Of a stretch of DNA of 64,000 bases, positions 14,130 through 23,236 are shown in pieces (within the stretch, counting starts at the first letter, position 1; each line of letters begins with the position of its first letter). Below the pieces are notes generated by a model. The model saw only the letters and a program-made list of their open reading frames with translations, was not told the origin of the DNA and ran no database searches. Source of the DNA: Novosphingobium kunmingense (GTDB lineage: Bacteria; Pseudomonadota; Alphaproteobacteria; Sphingomonadales; Sphingomonadaceae); the NCBI RefSeq assembly GCF_002813245.1, contig NZ_PHUF01000002.1:558001-622000 (forward strand), given 5' to 3'. Position numbers and translations under genes: made by a program.

Positions 14130-16205
14130 TCAGAATTTCACTTTCGCGGTAAAGCGCGCATTGATCGGTGCGCCCGGCGTGATGTTGTTGTTATTGTGGG
14201 CATCGGAAAAATATTCCTCGTCGAGGAGGTTCTCGACGTTCACCTGGAATTGCAACTTTTCCGACGCCGTGAAGAACAGCGCGGCGTCGACGCGGGTGAA
14301 GCCCGGCAGGCGTGTTGTGGTCGCCGAGGTGCGGATCGCGGCGAACTGGCTCGACTGGTGGACCACACCAAGGCCTGCACCGACGCTGTCATTGAAATCA
14401 TAGCGGTTCCACAGTGCGAACTGGTGCTCGGGCACCTGCGCGAGCCGGACGAAGCCGTTCCCGCGCAGCTTGGCATCCTGATAGGTATAGCCGCCGCTCA
14501 CTTGCCACTTGGGTGTGATCCGCCCGGTCAGCGCCAGTTCGATGCCCTTGGTGCGCGTTTCGCCGACATTGATCGTAGCCGTTACGTTGTTCGGATCGGG
14601 CGTGGTCGCGTTTGTCCGGTCAAGCTGGAACAGGGCCAGTGTCACGTTGAGGTCGGGACGGATGTCCCATTTCGCGCCGACTTCATAGTTGGTGAACTTT
14701 TCCGGCGCGAGGTTCTGCTGGGTGGCCGACATCGTGAGGAACTGGTCGCCCGAGCGCGGCAGGAAGGACTGGCTGTAGCTGCCGTAGATCGAGATGTTCT
14801 CCTGCGGCTTGACGATCAAACCGATGCGCGGGCTGACCTTGTCATCGGTGCGGGCGAACGGGCGCGGCGTGCCGATCAGGTCCGTGCCCTCGATTTCGAA
14901 CCGGTCATAGCGCAAGCCGACCACCAGATCGACATGATCGCCAAAGCTGATCTGATCCTGGGCATAGGCCGAGAAGAACTGTACATTGGACTCGCTGTTG
15001 CGCGCCAGCGCGCCGAAGGTCACGGTCGGATAGACGATATTGGCAAGGTTGAGCGTGCCGCTGGACAGCGTGCCGTTGCGGCGCTGGTTGATCGAATCCT
15101 GATCGCCATATTCAAGGCCGAGCAAGACCTTGTTACCGATGGAACCCAGATCGACGTCCCACACCAGATTGCTCTGGGCGATGAAGTTCTTGCGCTTCGT
15201 CGGGTCGGTGTAGCTGGAAAGCGCAACCGTACCCGTCTGCCCGGTGGCTGCGCCGTTGGCGAAGACATTCGTGTAGTATTTGTCGTAGTCGCCATAAAGC
15301 ACGGTGGTCGACCAGTTCAGGTTCTCTGCCAGTTCGCCATCGAGCCGCGCCTTGACGATATGCGCTTCCAGACCGGCGCGATTGACGCCGGGCGTGCCGA
15401 AGAAGGTATCGCGATAGCCGGTGATCGGTCGGTTCGGCTGACCTGGGGCCGTGGCGATCGACGGCACGCCGCGATCGGTGACGCGGTCGTCGTTCACATA
15501 TTCATAGGACAGGCCCAGCTTCCATTGGCCCAGATCGACCGCGAGATAGGGATTGATCGCATAGCGTTCACCATCGAAGAAATCGCGGTGATTATCCAAG
15601 TTCTCGTAGGTTGCGTTCAAGCGGAAGGCCGCATTCCCGCTGATCGGCGCGTTGATGTCCGTCGAAACGTCCCAGGCGCCGAAGCTGTTGACGCTGGCCG
15701 TACCGCCAACCGCCAGCGCTTCGGCCGTCGGGGTCTTCTGGACGCGGTTGATGATGCCGCCGCTGCCGCCGCGCCCGAAGATCAGCGCAAAGGGCCCCTT
15801 GAGGATTTCCACCCGCTCGATGTTGTAGAGGCTGCGATAATATTGCACGTCATCGCGAACGCCATCGAGGAAGAAGTCCGCAGTGGTGTTCTGGCCGCGC
15901 AGCGTGATCTGATCGCGGTTGCCTTCGCCCTGGCCGACGGTGGTGCCCGGCACGTAGCGCAGCACATCGGCGATGCTGCGCTGTGCCTGGTCATCCAGCC
16001 GCTCGCGCGTCACCACCGTGATCGTCTGCGGCACGTCGTTGAGCGGCGTGTCGGTCTTTGTCGCTGTGACGGAATCTACCGCCAGATAGCCATCTGCCTT
16101 GCCGGTCACGATGATAGTGCGGCCGTCCTCCGCTTCAGCTTCGGATGCCCACGCTGAAGTGGAAGGCAGCGCCAAGGCTGCGGAAGCGAGCAGTAGTTTT
16201 TTCAT
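14130..16205 (-). CDS. TonB-dependent siderophore receptor (Fiu-like)
   Basis: 691 residues, outer membrane. Signal peptide 1-20 (ends AWAS), TonB box RTIIVTG (about 29-35), and plug features VPQTITVVTRE, IADVLRYVPGTTVG, TLRGQNTTADFFLDGVRDDVQYYRSLYNIERVEILKGP and FGRGGSGGIINRVQK. The barrel ends in Phe (TAKVKF), the normal C-terminal outer-membrane residue. The FFLDGVRDDVQYYR plug pattern is that of Fiu-type catecholate receptors. The gene is downstream of, and in line with, the siderophore operon (253-base gap) but has its own Fur-like palindrome. It could be the receptor for the local siderophore, or for a foreign one. Confidence 0.92.
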   Translation of the reverse strand: MKKLLLASAALALPSTSAWASEAEAEDGRTIIVTGKADGYLAVDSVTATKTDTPLNDVPQTITVVTRERLDDQAQRSIADVLRYVPGTTVGQGEGNRDQITLRGQNTTADFFLDGVRDDVQYYRSLYNIERVEILKGPFALIFGRGGSGGIINRVQKTPTAEALAVGGTASVNSFGAWDVSTDINAPISGNAAFRLNATYENLDNHRDFFDGERYAINPYLAVDLGQWKLGLSYEYVNDDRVTDRGVPSIATAPGQPNRPITGYRDTFFGTPGVNRAGLEAHIVKARLDGELAENLNWSTTVLYGDYDKYYTNVFANGAATGQTGTVALSSYTDPTKRKNFIAQSNLVWDVDLGSIGNKVLLGLEYGDQDSINQRRNGTLSSGTLNLANIVYPTVTFGALARNSESNVQFFSAYAQDQISFGDHVDLVVGLRYDRFEIEGTDLIGTPRPFARTDDKVSPRIGLIVKPQENISIYGSYSQSFLPRSGDQFLTMSATQQNLAPEKFTNYEVGAKWDIRPDLNVTLALFQLDRTNATTPDPNNVTATINVGETRTKGIELALTGRITPKWQVSGGYTYQDAKLRGNGFVRLAQVPEHQFALWNRYDFNDSVGAGLGVVHQSSQFAAIRTSATTTRLPGFTRVDAALFFTASEKLQFQVNVENLLDEEYFSDAHNNNNITPGAPINARFTAKVKF

Positions 16206-16250
16206 AACCCCCCTGGACCGTTTTCGTCAGATTGCCGACCCGTAGAGCTA

Positions 16251-16267
16251 TTGCGAGGCGTTTGCAA
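16251..16267 (-). promoter_or_regulatory. Fur-like operator
   Basis: TTGCGA-GGCGT-TTGCAA, a near-perfect dyad 46 bases upstream of the receptor ATG at 16205 and the same pattern as 9179-9195. Iron repression is inferred. The remaining sequence to 16458 has no gene. Confidence 0.6.
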
Positions 16268-16458
16268 TGGGTGCCCGCCAACCCCGCTTGATGATCCCAC
16301 ATTCAACATCAGCAGTAGCTGGGGATCCTCCCGCTTCCAAAAGATGGGACGAGTACCGCCCATTTTGGCATGGTTTGCGCACAGTTGTCGCAGGACGAGC
16401 CGCTTAGGGGCTGCGCGTCCCGCGCGACTGAGAGAATAACTGCCCGAATGTAGCCACC

Positions 16459-17256
16459 TCAACGTGCCGGCGACGTAGTGTTATACGCCGACCTGTTTCG
16501 CCAGTCGCCGAGCTGTGACTTGAGCGCGCGAAAGGCAATGCCGCGGTCATCGCCAATAAGAAAGGCGTTCACGCTCTGCTGACGCAACTCCTCAATCTGG
16601 CCATCGGTTCGTGGGACAGCGCAGAACGCCACGCCGGCCGCGCGACTTCGGCCGACGATATGCCTAAGTGCTGCCTGAACATCGGGATGCAATGGCTCTC
16701 CTGGCACGCCGAAGGACTGGGATAGATCGACGGCACCCTCGATAACGAGGTCGATTCCGGGAACGGCTAGGATGGCATCGATGGCGTCGACACCGGCGCG
16801 ATCCTCGATCATCACGGCGACGAAGATTTCATCGTTGGCCAGAACGAAATAATCCTTGAGGTAAAGCGTGCCGAAGCCGGTCGTACGTCCACCGGAAATA
16901 CCGCGGCTACCCAGCGGATGGTAACGGCTGGCCGAGATCGCGAGCCTTGCTTCGTCGGCGCTGCTCACATGGGGAATGACAACTCCCTGGGCGCCAGCAT
17001 CGAGGACGCGCAGAATGATCTGTGGATCGGGCCCGGGCACCCGGACCAGCGCCGTTAGGCCCGCGCATTCAGCGGCACGCAATGCATGTTCGACCGTTTC
17101 GAGATTCATGCATGAGTGTTCAAGGTCGATGATGACGAAGTCATATCCGGCATAGCCGATCATTTCGACAAGGAGCGGCGCTGCAACGGAATTGATGAGA
17201 CCGAACACCGGCGCGCCGGCCTTCAGAGCGTGCTTCAGCTTATTCGGCCGCAACAT
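16459..17256 (-). CDS. HpcH/HpaI-fold enzyme, probable SbnG-like citrate synthase for siderophore synthesis
   Basis: 265 residues, TIM-barrel family of HpcH/HpaI aldolases and citrate lyase beta. Visible signatures are DFVIIDLEHSCMNLETVEHALRA (about 40-62), GAQGVVIPHVSSADEA, the metal-ligand Glu in VMIEDRAGVDAIDAI, and the Asp in EGAVDLSQSFG. As the last gene of an operon with two IucA/IucC synthetases and a PLP decarboxylase, it corresponds to SbnG of staphyloferrin B clusters, which makes citrate from oxaloacetate and acetyl-CoA. The start ATG at 17256 has AGGAGA 7 bases upstream and overlaps the decarboxylase gene by 17 bases. The general aldolase family is firm; citrate synthesis is inferred from context. 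Confidence 0.75.
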   Translation of the reverse strand: MLRPNKLKHALKAGAPVFGLINSVAAPLLVEMIGYAGYDFVIIDLEHSCMNLETVEHALRAAECAGLTALVRVPGPDPQIILRVLDAGAQGVVIPHVSSADEARLAISASRYHPLGSRGISGGRTTGFGTLYLKDYFVLANDEIFVAVMIEDRAGVDAIDAILAVPGIDLVIEGAVDLSQSFGVPGEPLHPDVQAALRHIVGRSRAAGVAFCAVPRTDGQIEELRQQSVNAFLIGDDRGIAFRALKSQLGDWRNRSAYNTTSPAR

Positions 17257-18472
17257 TCAGGCTCTCCTGTGCGCTAAGGAAAATTTGCTCGGGGTGGGGA
17301 TGTCTGAGGAAATCGTGATGCGAGATATGCCATGCATAGGCCCCGGCAAAAGTGAAGATCAGCAGGTCGCCGAGGCGCAACTCGTCGACGGAAATGTCGG
17401 TCGCGAGCACGTCCTTGGGCGTGCAGAGCTGCCCGACAATGGTTACCGGCTCGTCGGTCGCTGCAAGTCGCGGGTACGGACGTGACCAGCGATCGATCGG
17501 CAGCACGAAGAAGGGATGGCTGTGGCCTTGCGCATAGGGGGTGCGAAAATGATGCGTCCCGCCGCGGCCGACCACGAATGTGCGGCCGAAGCAGCGCTTG
17601 ATGTCGAGCACTTCCATCGCATAGGCGCCGCAGCTGGCGGCAAGATATCGGCCAATTTCGAAGCGGATGCGCCACCTCGACAGATCCATGCGATCGATCA
17701 GCCTGTTCAGGCCGCGGGCAAAACCCGGCCAGTCGAACTGCCGCGCGGGATCGCGGTAATTGACACCGATGCCGCCGCCTACGTTGACATGGCGCACCGA
17801 CAAGCCATGGGCGTGCTCCCAGCCTTCGAGCGTCCTGAAATAATGTTCGAGAAGGCGCAGATGGGCTCCTGCATCGAGCTGGCCCGACAGGAGATGGAAA
17901 TGCACGCCGTCCAGGCGCAGCTCGGGAAAGCTTTCCAGCAGTTGCAGGCATTCCGGCAGCAGTGCCGCATCGATACCGAAAGGCGTTGCCTGACCACCCA
18001 TGGCGAGCGGGACGTCGGGCGCTTCCGGAAGCGGCAGATTGATGCGCAACAGGATCGCCTGGCTGACGTCGCGCTGGCGTGCCAGCAGCCCGAGCCGCAC
18101 CAACTCCCCCATGCTCTCGACGTGAATATACTCCAGCCTTGTGTCCAGCGCCTGGGCCAGCTCCGCGTCGGTCTTGCCGGGCCCGCCGAAGACTACCGGC
18201 AGATGCGGAAAGCGCGCGCGCACCCAGGCTAATTCTCCTTCCGAAGCAATTTCGAAACCGGCGACGAGCGGCGCAAGTGTTTCGAGGATCGGGTAATCGG
18301 AATTGGCCTTGATCGCGTAGAAGAGGTCGCAGTTGGCGGGCAATGTCGCGACCAGTTCGCTTGCGTGCTGCCTCAGGATCTCAAGGTCGTAGATATAGCC
18401 GCACCAGGGCTCGCTTGCGGCCCCTTGGGCGCGGCGCGCGGCGGCGGCGATCCGGTTCCATTCGGAGCTCAT
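17240..18472 (-). CDS. pvsE: Type III PLP-dependent decarboxylase of siderophore synthesis (PvsE/SbnH-like)
   Basis: 410 residues, same fold as diaminopimelate decarboxylase (alanine-racemase-like barrel plus C-terminal beta domain). The Schiff-base Lys is in FYAIKANSDYP at residue 55. HFHLLSG and the phosphate-binding GGGIGVNY follow, FEIGRYL (equivalent to the ExGR motif) comes next, and QLCTPKDVLATD holds the second-subunit Cys. In vibrioferrin assembly PvsE decarboxylates the serine part of the growing chain; SbnH does so with diaminopropionate. The ATG at 18472 overlaps the previous stop (ATGA), and a longer open frame to 18742 is only overlap with that gene. The substrate cannot be told from sequence. 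Confidence 0.82.
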   Translation of the reverse strand: MSSEWNRIAAAARRAQGAASEPWCGYIYDLEILRQHASELVATLPANCDLFYAIKANSDYPILETLAPLVAGFEIASEGELAWVRARFPHLPVVFGGPGKTDAELAQALDTRLEYIHVESMGELVRLGLLARQRDVSQAILLRINLPLPEAPDVPLAMGGQATPFGIDAALLPECLQLLESFPELRLDGVHFHLLSGQLDAGAHLRLLEHYFRTLEGWEHAHGLSVRHVNVGGGIGVNYRDPARQFDWPGFARGLNRLIDRMDLSRWRIRFEIGRYLAASCGAYAMEVLDIKRCFGRTFVVGRGGTHHFRTPYAQGHSHPFFVLPIDRWSRPYPRLAATDEPVTIVGQLCTPKDVLATDISVDELRLGDLLIFTFAGAYAWHISHHDFLRHPHPEQIFLSAQESLNVAAE

Positions 18473-20277
18473 TGGCCGGCCTCCACCAGCGGATTGTCGA
18501 GCGGCGCATAAGTCGCATGGCGGTCTGCCTGCCGCGTGAAGCGGACCAGAAGGTTGGTCTTGGCGGGCAACGGCGCTCCGGAAAGAAGCGAATCCAGCTT
18601 TTCGGCGGACTTCCGCGATCCGTGTGCTGTTTGATACTGCTCGATCTTGTGACGCACGATGCGCCAGAGCTTTGCCGCGAGCACTGCGTCTCCTGCCGCC
18701 AGATGATCCACGGCCTCTCCGAGTTGATTGACGAACAGGCAATAGGCGATGCGGTTCCAGCCCCGTTCTTCGTCATACCACAGCGCCTGCCCGGCAGCTG
18801 GGCTGACATGGGCTAGGCGGTTTTCGTCGAAGCGGCCCGTGACGAGCTTTACCCCTTCGAAATCGCGCAGCACGATCCGCTCGGGCCAGCCATCGCGCAG
18901 CCCGACAAGCGTGTTCTGGAGGTGGGGTTCGAAGACAATGCCCTCGGCGAAAAGTGCATGGAGAACGGGCGCTATGAGACCGTCGGCATAGGCATCGAAC
19001 CATCTCTCGGCCGCCGCCAGATAGGAAAGGCGTTCTCGCCTGGCGATGGCCCTGCACAGATCACTGGCGCGGGGCATTCCTCCGGCATCGTCCGCGAACA
19101 GGGCGGCTGCGAGGATCGGTGTGATTCCCTCTCCGGCGATGCTCTGCACGCCCTCGCGCAGGATCAGCCCGAAGGCTTCCTGCACGTCCGTTCGCGCGGT
19201 GGGCTCGGCATCCGGAAAATCGACGGTAAGATAGGCCGGCTCTTCCAGTACGCGCAGGTTGGGGAACATCGCCATCCGGGGCATGACCTCGCGCATCAGC
19301 CGAGTGACCTCGACAGCGCCTTCAAGCTCGTAATGCGCATTCTTGCGCAGGCAGTTGGTCAAGCGAACATGCAGCGACAGCTTGAGGAAGAACGGCGATG
19401 AGGGATGGAACAGCGTGCGAACGGAAGAGGTCGGGATATAGTCCCTGCCTAATGGTCCGAGGTCCATAAGCCGCCCTTCGGCCATCGCCTGACGCACGGC
19501 GGGTAGGCCAAGGATATGCCAGGCCTGCCAGGGATGGACGGGAATGAGCGCCCGGTCTGGTGCGGCCAATCCCGCCGCATCCTCGCCGATGAGTGCGTCG
19601 GTCGTTTGTGCGAGCAGCGAGCGTTGGCGCAGCAGTTCGCGAGGGACAGCGAACCAGTGCAAGGGAAAGTGCGTGCGCAGCTCTGGCGAATAGCGGGCGC
19701 AATCATTCTCGTCGAAGCCGAGCCGGCTTTTCGGCGCGGGGTGGAAGGCGTGGCCCAACACCAGTGCCTGCTCGGATTCGATATAGCCCGTCAAAGGCTG
19801 TGCGGCGCCGGCACGCCGATTGCTTGCGCTCAGGAACGCCATGACATTTTCCACACTGTCGCAGATCTGCGACAGCAACTCGTCATTGAATGCCACGCCT
19901 TCGCGCAGGGACAGTTCGCGTATCAGCAAGGCGGCGACGTCGCGCCAGTCCACTAGCGCCCATGGCTTCTCGGGCATGCGGCCGTAGAGCGGCGAGCGCA
20001 GCCGCAGCCGGCCCACCGGCAGCGGCGGATTCGCCTGCGCTACCAGGCGTACATGCGAATGCGGCAGGTGCAGCTGAAATATCCGGCCGCCGCCATTCGC
20101 CGACCGGAGCGCCATCGGCCAGTCATTCTGGCCAAAGGGCGAGGCGAACAGCACCTGGCCTTCCGGAGCGGCCACTTCCCTGTAGTAGCAGTTGAGCAGC
20201 GTTTCGAGGCTGTGCCAGCCGGCATTGGTGCCGGCATCGTCGGACCAGGCTGCGGCGCGAATATTGTGCATGAGCAT
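18469..20277 (-). CDS. pvsD: IucA/IucC-family NIS siderophore synthetase (PvsD-like)
   Basis: 602 residues from the ATG at 20277 with CGGAGA upstream. NRPS-independent siderophore (NIS) synthetase that condenses a carboxylate such as citrate with an amine or alcohol through an acyl-adenylate. The IucA/IucC core includes HPxHPxxK-equivalent segments (GHAFHPAPKSRLGFDEND), IPVHPWQAWH, and TSSVRTLFHPSSPFFLKLSLHVRLTNCLRK. The C-terminal FhuF-like part has FEPHLQNTLVGLRDG and RDFEGVKLV. It follows the exporter gene after 14 bases. Position and order match pvsD of the vibrioferrin operon; orthology should be confirmed by phylogeny. Confidence 0.85.
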   Translation of the reverse strand: MLMHNIRAAAWSDDAGTNAGWHSLETLLNCYYREVAAPEGQVLFASPFGQNDWPMALRSANGGGRIFQLHLPHSHVRLVAQANPPLPVGRLRLRSPLYGRMPEKPWALVDWRDVAALLIRELSLREGVAFNDELLSQICDSVENVMAFLSASNRRAGAAQPLTGYIESEQALVLGHAFHPAPKSRLGFDENDCARYSPELRTHFPLHWFAVPRELLRQRSLLAQTTDALIGEDAAGLAAPDRALIPVHPWQAWHILGLPAVRQAMAEGRLMDLGPLGRDYIPTSSVRTLFHPSSPFFLKLSLHVRLTNCLRKNAHYELEGAVEVTRLMREVMPRMAMFPNLRVLEEPAYLTVDFPDAEPTARTDVQEAFGLILREGVQSIAGEGITPILAAALFADDAGGMPRASDLCRAIARRERLSYLAAAERWFDAYADGLIAPVLHALFAEGIVFEPHLQNTLVGLRDGWPERIVLRDFEGVKLVTGRFDENRLAHVSPAAGQALWYDEERGWNRIAYCLFVNQLGEAVDHLAAGDAVLAAKLWRIVRHKIEQYQTAHGSRKSAEKLDSLLSGAPLPAKTNLLVRFTRQADRHATYAPLDNPLVEAGQ

Positions 20278-20291
20278 GAGAGATCTCCGAT

Positions 20292-21455
20292 TTATCGGGT
20301 TCGCAGAAGAGGCGCGGAGGCTTGGCCAGCAATCGCCGCCGCACTGGCACAAAGAACCAGCAACCCGAGCAGCAAAGGTGCATCGGTCCCGAACGCCTGA
20401 GCAGCGAGGCCCGCGATCACGCCAGCCGCGACGCCGCCCCATTTCGAGGCGCTGTCGAGCAATCCAAACATGCGTCCGGCACTCCCCGCTTCGCTTGCCT
20501 CTGCGATCAGGCCGTGGAGGGCGATGAAGCTCGCGGTCATGGCAAGACCCATGACCAGGCGCCACAGCCCGAGGGTCAGCACGCCATGGGCGAGAATCTG
20601 GCCGCCCAGACTCACGGCCAGCAGCAAAAAGGCCGCCGACAACGTCAGCAACAGATGTTTCCGCCCCAGCCAAAGACTGAGCGGCGCGGCCGTCACCAGG
20701 TAAACAAAGTGTGGGAGGCCGAACAGCAAGCCGGCCAGCGCCGGGCTGCCCCCTTCCACCCGCACCTGCGTGAATGGCACGAAATAGGGAAAGGTCACCA
20801 CAGTGCCGAAGGCGAAGGCAAATTGAACAAGGATGAGCAGACGCAGTCCGGGGCCATCTGAAGCGTTTTTCACCGAGGCCTTTTTGGCGGGCTCAACAGG
20901 CTCGGGATTCGGTAGAAAGGCAATCATCACGGCGGCCATGAGGGGCAGCAGTGCCAGATAGCGATAGGTTTCGATCGGTGAAGCTTTCAGAAGAACAAAG
21001 CCAAGTCCAACCGGGGCAGCAATAAGCGCAGCGCGCGCAGATCCCTGCAGAAGCGTCAATATCCGCGTCAGGCCCTGTCCCTCGAACAGGGTCGCGAGAT
21101 AGGCATTGGATGCCGCCAATGTACCGCCGAACAGCCCTTGAAGCGTGAGCGCCAGGAGGAAGACGGGAACCGTCTCCGCGAACCCCGCAAGCAGGAAGCT
21201 TCCCGCGAGACCGAGCTGCGCACGCAGCAGCAAGGCCTTCCTGCCGAAACGGTCCGAGAGCCGCCCCCACCAGGGACCGCTCAAGGCGGTCATCGCGGCC
21301 GGCAGCACATAGGCCCAGCCGATGAGAAAGTCGGCGTCGCTGTGCAGCGATTGTTTGAAGATCAAAGGGAAAAAGGGCGGCATGCCCAGCGCCGAGAAGG
21401 CCGCGGTGAAATGTCCGGCGACAACCGCGGCTATCGTCCACGAGCGTCTGTTCAT
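20292..21455 (-). CDS. pvsC: MFS transporter, probable siderophore exporter (PvsC-like)
   Basis: 387 residues, about 12 transmembrane helices. The MFS loop 2-3 signature GRLSDRFGRKALLLRAQ is near residues 63-79, and helices are rich in Gly/Ala/Leu throughout. It lies between the two NIS synthetase genes and overlaps the upstream one by 4 bases, the place of pvsC. Export of the newly made siderophore across the inner membrane is inferred from that context. Confidence 0.85.
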   Translation of the reverse strand: MNRRSWTIAAVVAGHFTAAFSALGMPPFFPLIFKQSLHSDADFLIGWAYVLPAAMTALSGPWWGRLSDRFGRKALLLRAQLGLAGSFLLAGFAETVPVFLLALTLQGLFGGTLAASNAYLATLFEGQGLTRILTLLQGSARAALIAAPVGLGFVLLKASPIETYRYLALLPLMAAVMIAFLPNPEPVEPAKKASVKNASDGPGLRLLILVQFAFAFGTVVTFPYFVPFTQVRVEGGSPALAGLLFGLPHFVYLVTAAPLSLWLGRKHLLLTLSAAFLLLAVSLGGQILAHGVLTLGLWRLVMGLAMTASFIALHGLIAEASEAGSAGRMFGLLDSASKWGGVAAGVIAGLAAQAFGTDAPLLLGLLVLCASAAAIAGQASAPLLRTR

Positions 21456-23236
21456 ATTTGCCTCAGGAAATTGGGTGCGGTCAGGCCGTAAAATTTGTTG
21501 ACGTCGGCGGCGCCGGTTTGGGCCTTGCTTTCAAGACTCGCCGCCCGCAGCAAATATTTGAGCGGCAGTCGCTCGGCCTCGAGGAGGTGCCGTCTGGCAG
21601 CGACTATGTTGATGCCGTCCATCGCCAGTTCCTCGAGGATTGCGACGATTCGCGCGCGCACATGCCGGTAAAGGTCGCTCCGGTCGGCGCGGCCGGCATG
21701 GTGCAGCGCTTCGACGATCACCGCGATGTTGAGCTGAAGCGTGATGGTAATGAACATCTGCGCGAGCGGCAGATCGGCATCCACAATGATGCGTCGGTCC
21801 CTGATCGCGTCGACCCGGCCAGCGACATCCGGCCGCCGCGCGGCAAGCACCGAGCTGTGGATGCGCGCGGCGTCATTATCCTTGAGCAGCAGTCGCAGCC
21901 CGCTGTCCGAAAACACCAGCAAAGAGTTCTGCTGATTGGCTTCGAGCGCGACGCCATATTTGAGCCAAAGGGACAGATGAAGACGCAGCAGGAGGTCGCT
22001 GTAGTCTCGGAAAAGAGCTTCTACATCGTCTTCATAAAAGCGGTCGGCCAGGGCTTCGATCGTCAGCCGTCCGTCCGGAGCCGGGGCCGCCAGCGCTGCG
22101 ACGGGGGTGACCGTTTCCTCGTTCAGTTCTGGATATCGGCGGAGTATGTAGCCAAGAAACGATTGGCCAAACGCGGTGGCGCCTGTCGCCTCATCAGTCA
22201 GCAGGAGGCGGCCGGAGATCGCCGGCAGATCGGCCGTCACGTCGCGCAGGATCGTCTGCACGATGTCGCCGTCGATGATGGTGCTGGGCTTGATCGTTCG
22301 CAGATTAGTCGCTCCCAGCGTGCGGATCGTCAGCGGCAGCTTGAGATGGAGGCCAGGACAGGAGAGGGGCACCACCGTGCGAACGGACAGGGTCGGCATG
22401 ACTGAGAGATAGGACCGCGGCGCACGGACGACGGCTTTCGCCAAGTCGGCCTGAGCAAGAAAATCGCCGAGCCCTGCATCCCAGAGCGCCGGATGGACCG
22501 GCATCAGCACATGGTCTGCGGTCAGTGCCTCGTCGAGGCCGACGTCGGTGAAGCTGGGACGCAGGCATTGCGGCAACGCCGCGCCTTCATAGGACGTCCG
22601 GGGCACCGCAAGCCAGCGCAACGCGAACACCGGCTGGAATTCGGGCGCATAGGCACGCAGATGTTCGGCCTCAAAACCCAGCTTTGCTCGCGCCGTGGGA
22701 TAGAAGGGATGATCGTGCAGCGCAGCTAGGCGGTCGTGCCGCGCGAGGCTTCTCGCCCAAGCCGGCCAGTAGGACGGCTCCTCGTCCGGCATTGCAAACC
22801 AGCGCGTCCGTTCGGCTTCGCACCAGGTGCGATGCTCACTGGCGGTGACGCATTCTTTGCCAAAAGCGACGTGCAACGCCTCGGTTTGCGGATCCAGGCC
22901 CGAGCGGAAGCAGGTCAATATCTCCGCAAGATCATGTAGCGGCTTGGCGTTGGTTCTGCGGCACGATAGCGCCGGAAACGCGCGAAACCGCCAATCCTGC
23001 ATAAATTGGCCGGGCTCGACTGCGAGCCAAAGCTGTTCATCGAAATGATCGATGCGCAGCCAGCTTCCCTCCCGGAACGTGGGAGAAAGCTGATCGAGGA
23101 GTGGATGGGCAAAACCATGGACAATCGCGCCGCGGCTGACGCATTCGCGCACGTCTTCGCGCAGAAGGGCGTCGATGACTCGCCGGGTGAGATAGTCAGG
23201 AACGCCGGCCGCTTTGAGCATGGGCGGCGCGTTCAT
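21452..23236 (-). CDS. pvsB: IucA/IucC-family NIS siderophore synthetase (PvsB-like)
   Basis: 594 residues. Second NIS synthetase, only distantly alike to the 18469-20277 protein. Core motifs: HPFYPTARAKLGFEAEHLRAY (about 175-195), LMPVHPALWDAG, MPTLSVRTVVPLSCPGLHLKLPLTIRTLGATNLRTI, and in the FhuF-like C-terminus YGVALEANQQNSLLVF and LLLKDNDAARIH. The operon thus carries two synthetases, the number in vibrioferrin (two) and not staphyloferrin B (three). Starts and stops overlap its neighbours by 4 bases on both sides. Confidence 0.85.
   Translation of the reverse strand: MNAPPMLKAAGVPDYLTRRVIDALLREDVRECVSRGAIVHGFAHPLLDQLSPTFREGSWLRIDHFDEQLWLAVEPGQFMQDWRFRAFPALSCRRTNAKPLHDLAEILTCFRSGLDPQTEALHVAFGKECVTASEHRTWCEAERTRWFAMPDEEPSYWPAWARSLARHDRLAALHDHPFYPTARAKLGFEAEHLRAYAPEFQPVFALRWLAVPRTSYEGAALPQCLRPSFTDVGLDEALTADHVLMPVHPALWDAGLGDFLAQADLAKAVVRAPRSYLSVMPTLSVRTVVPLSCPGLHLKLPLTIRTLGATNLRTIKPSTIIDGDIVQTILRDVTADLPAISGRLLLTDEATGATAFGQSFLGYILRRYPELNEETVTPVAALAAPAPDGRLTIEALADRFYEDDVEALFRDYSDLLLRLHLSLWLKYGVALEANQQNSLLVFSDSGLRLLLKDNDAARIHSSVLAARRPDVAGRVDAIRDRRIIVDADLPLAQMFITITLQLNIAVIVEALHHAGRADRSDLYRHVRARIVAILEELAMDGINIVAARRHLLEAERLPLKYLLRAASLESKAQTGAADVNKFYGLTAPNFLRQI

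Noticed and set aside
14196..16157. 653-codon plus-strand open frame
   Set aside because: Antisense shadow of the TonB receptor; high-GC codon bias creates long opposite frames, and it has no recognisable domain.
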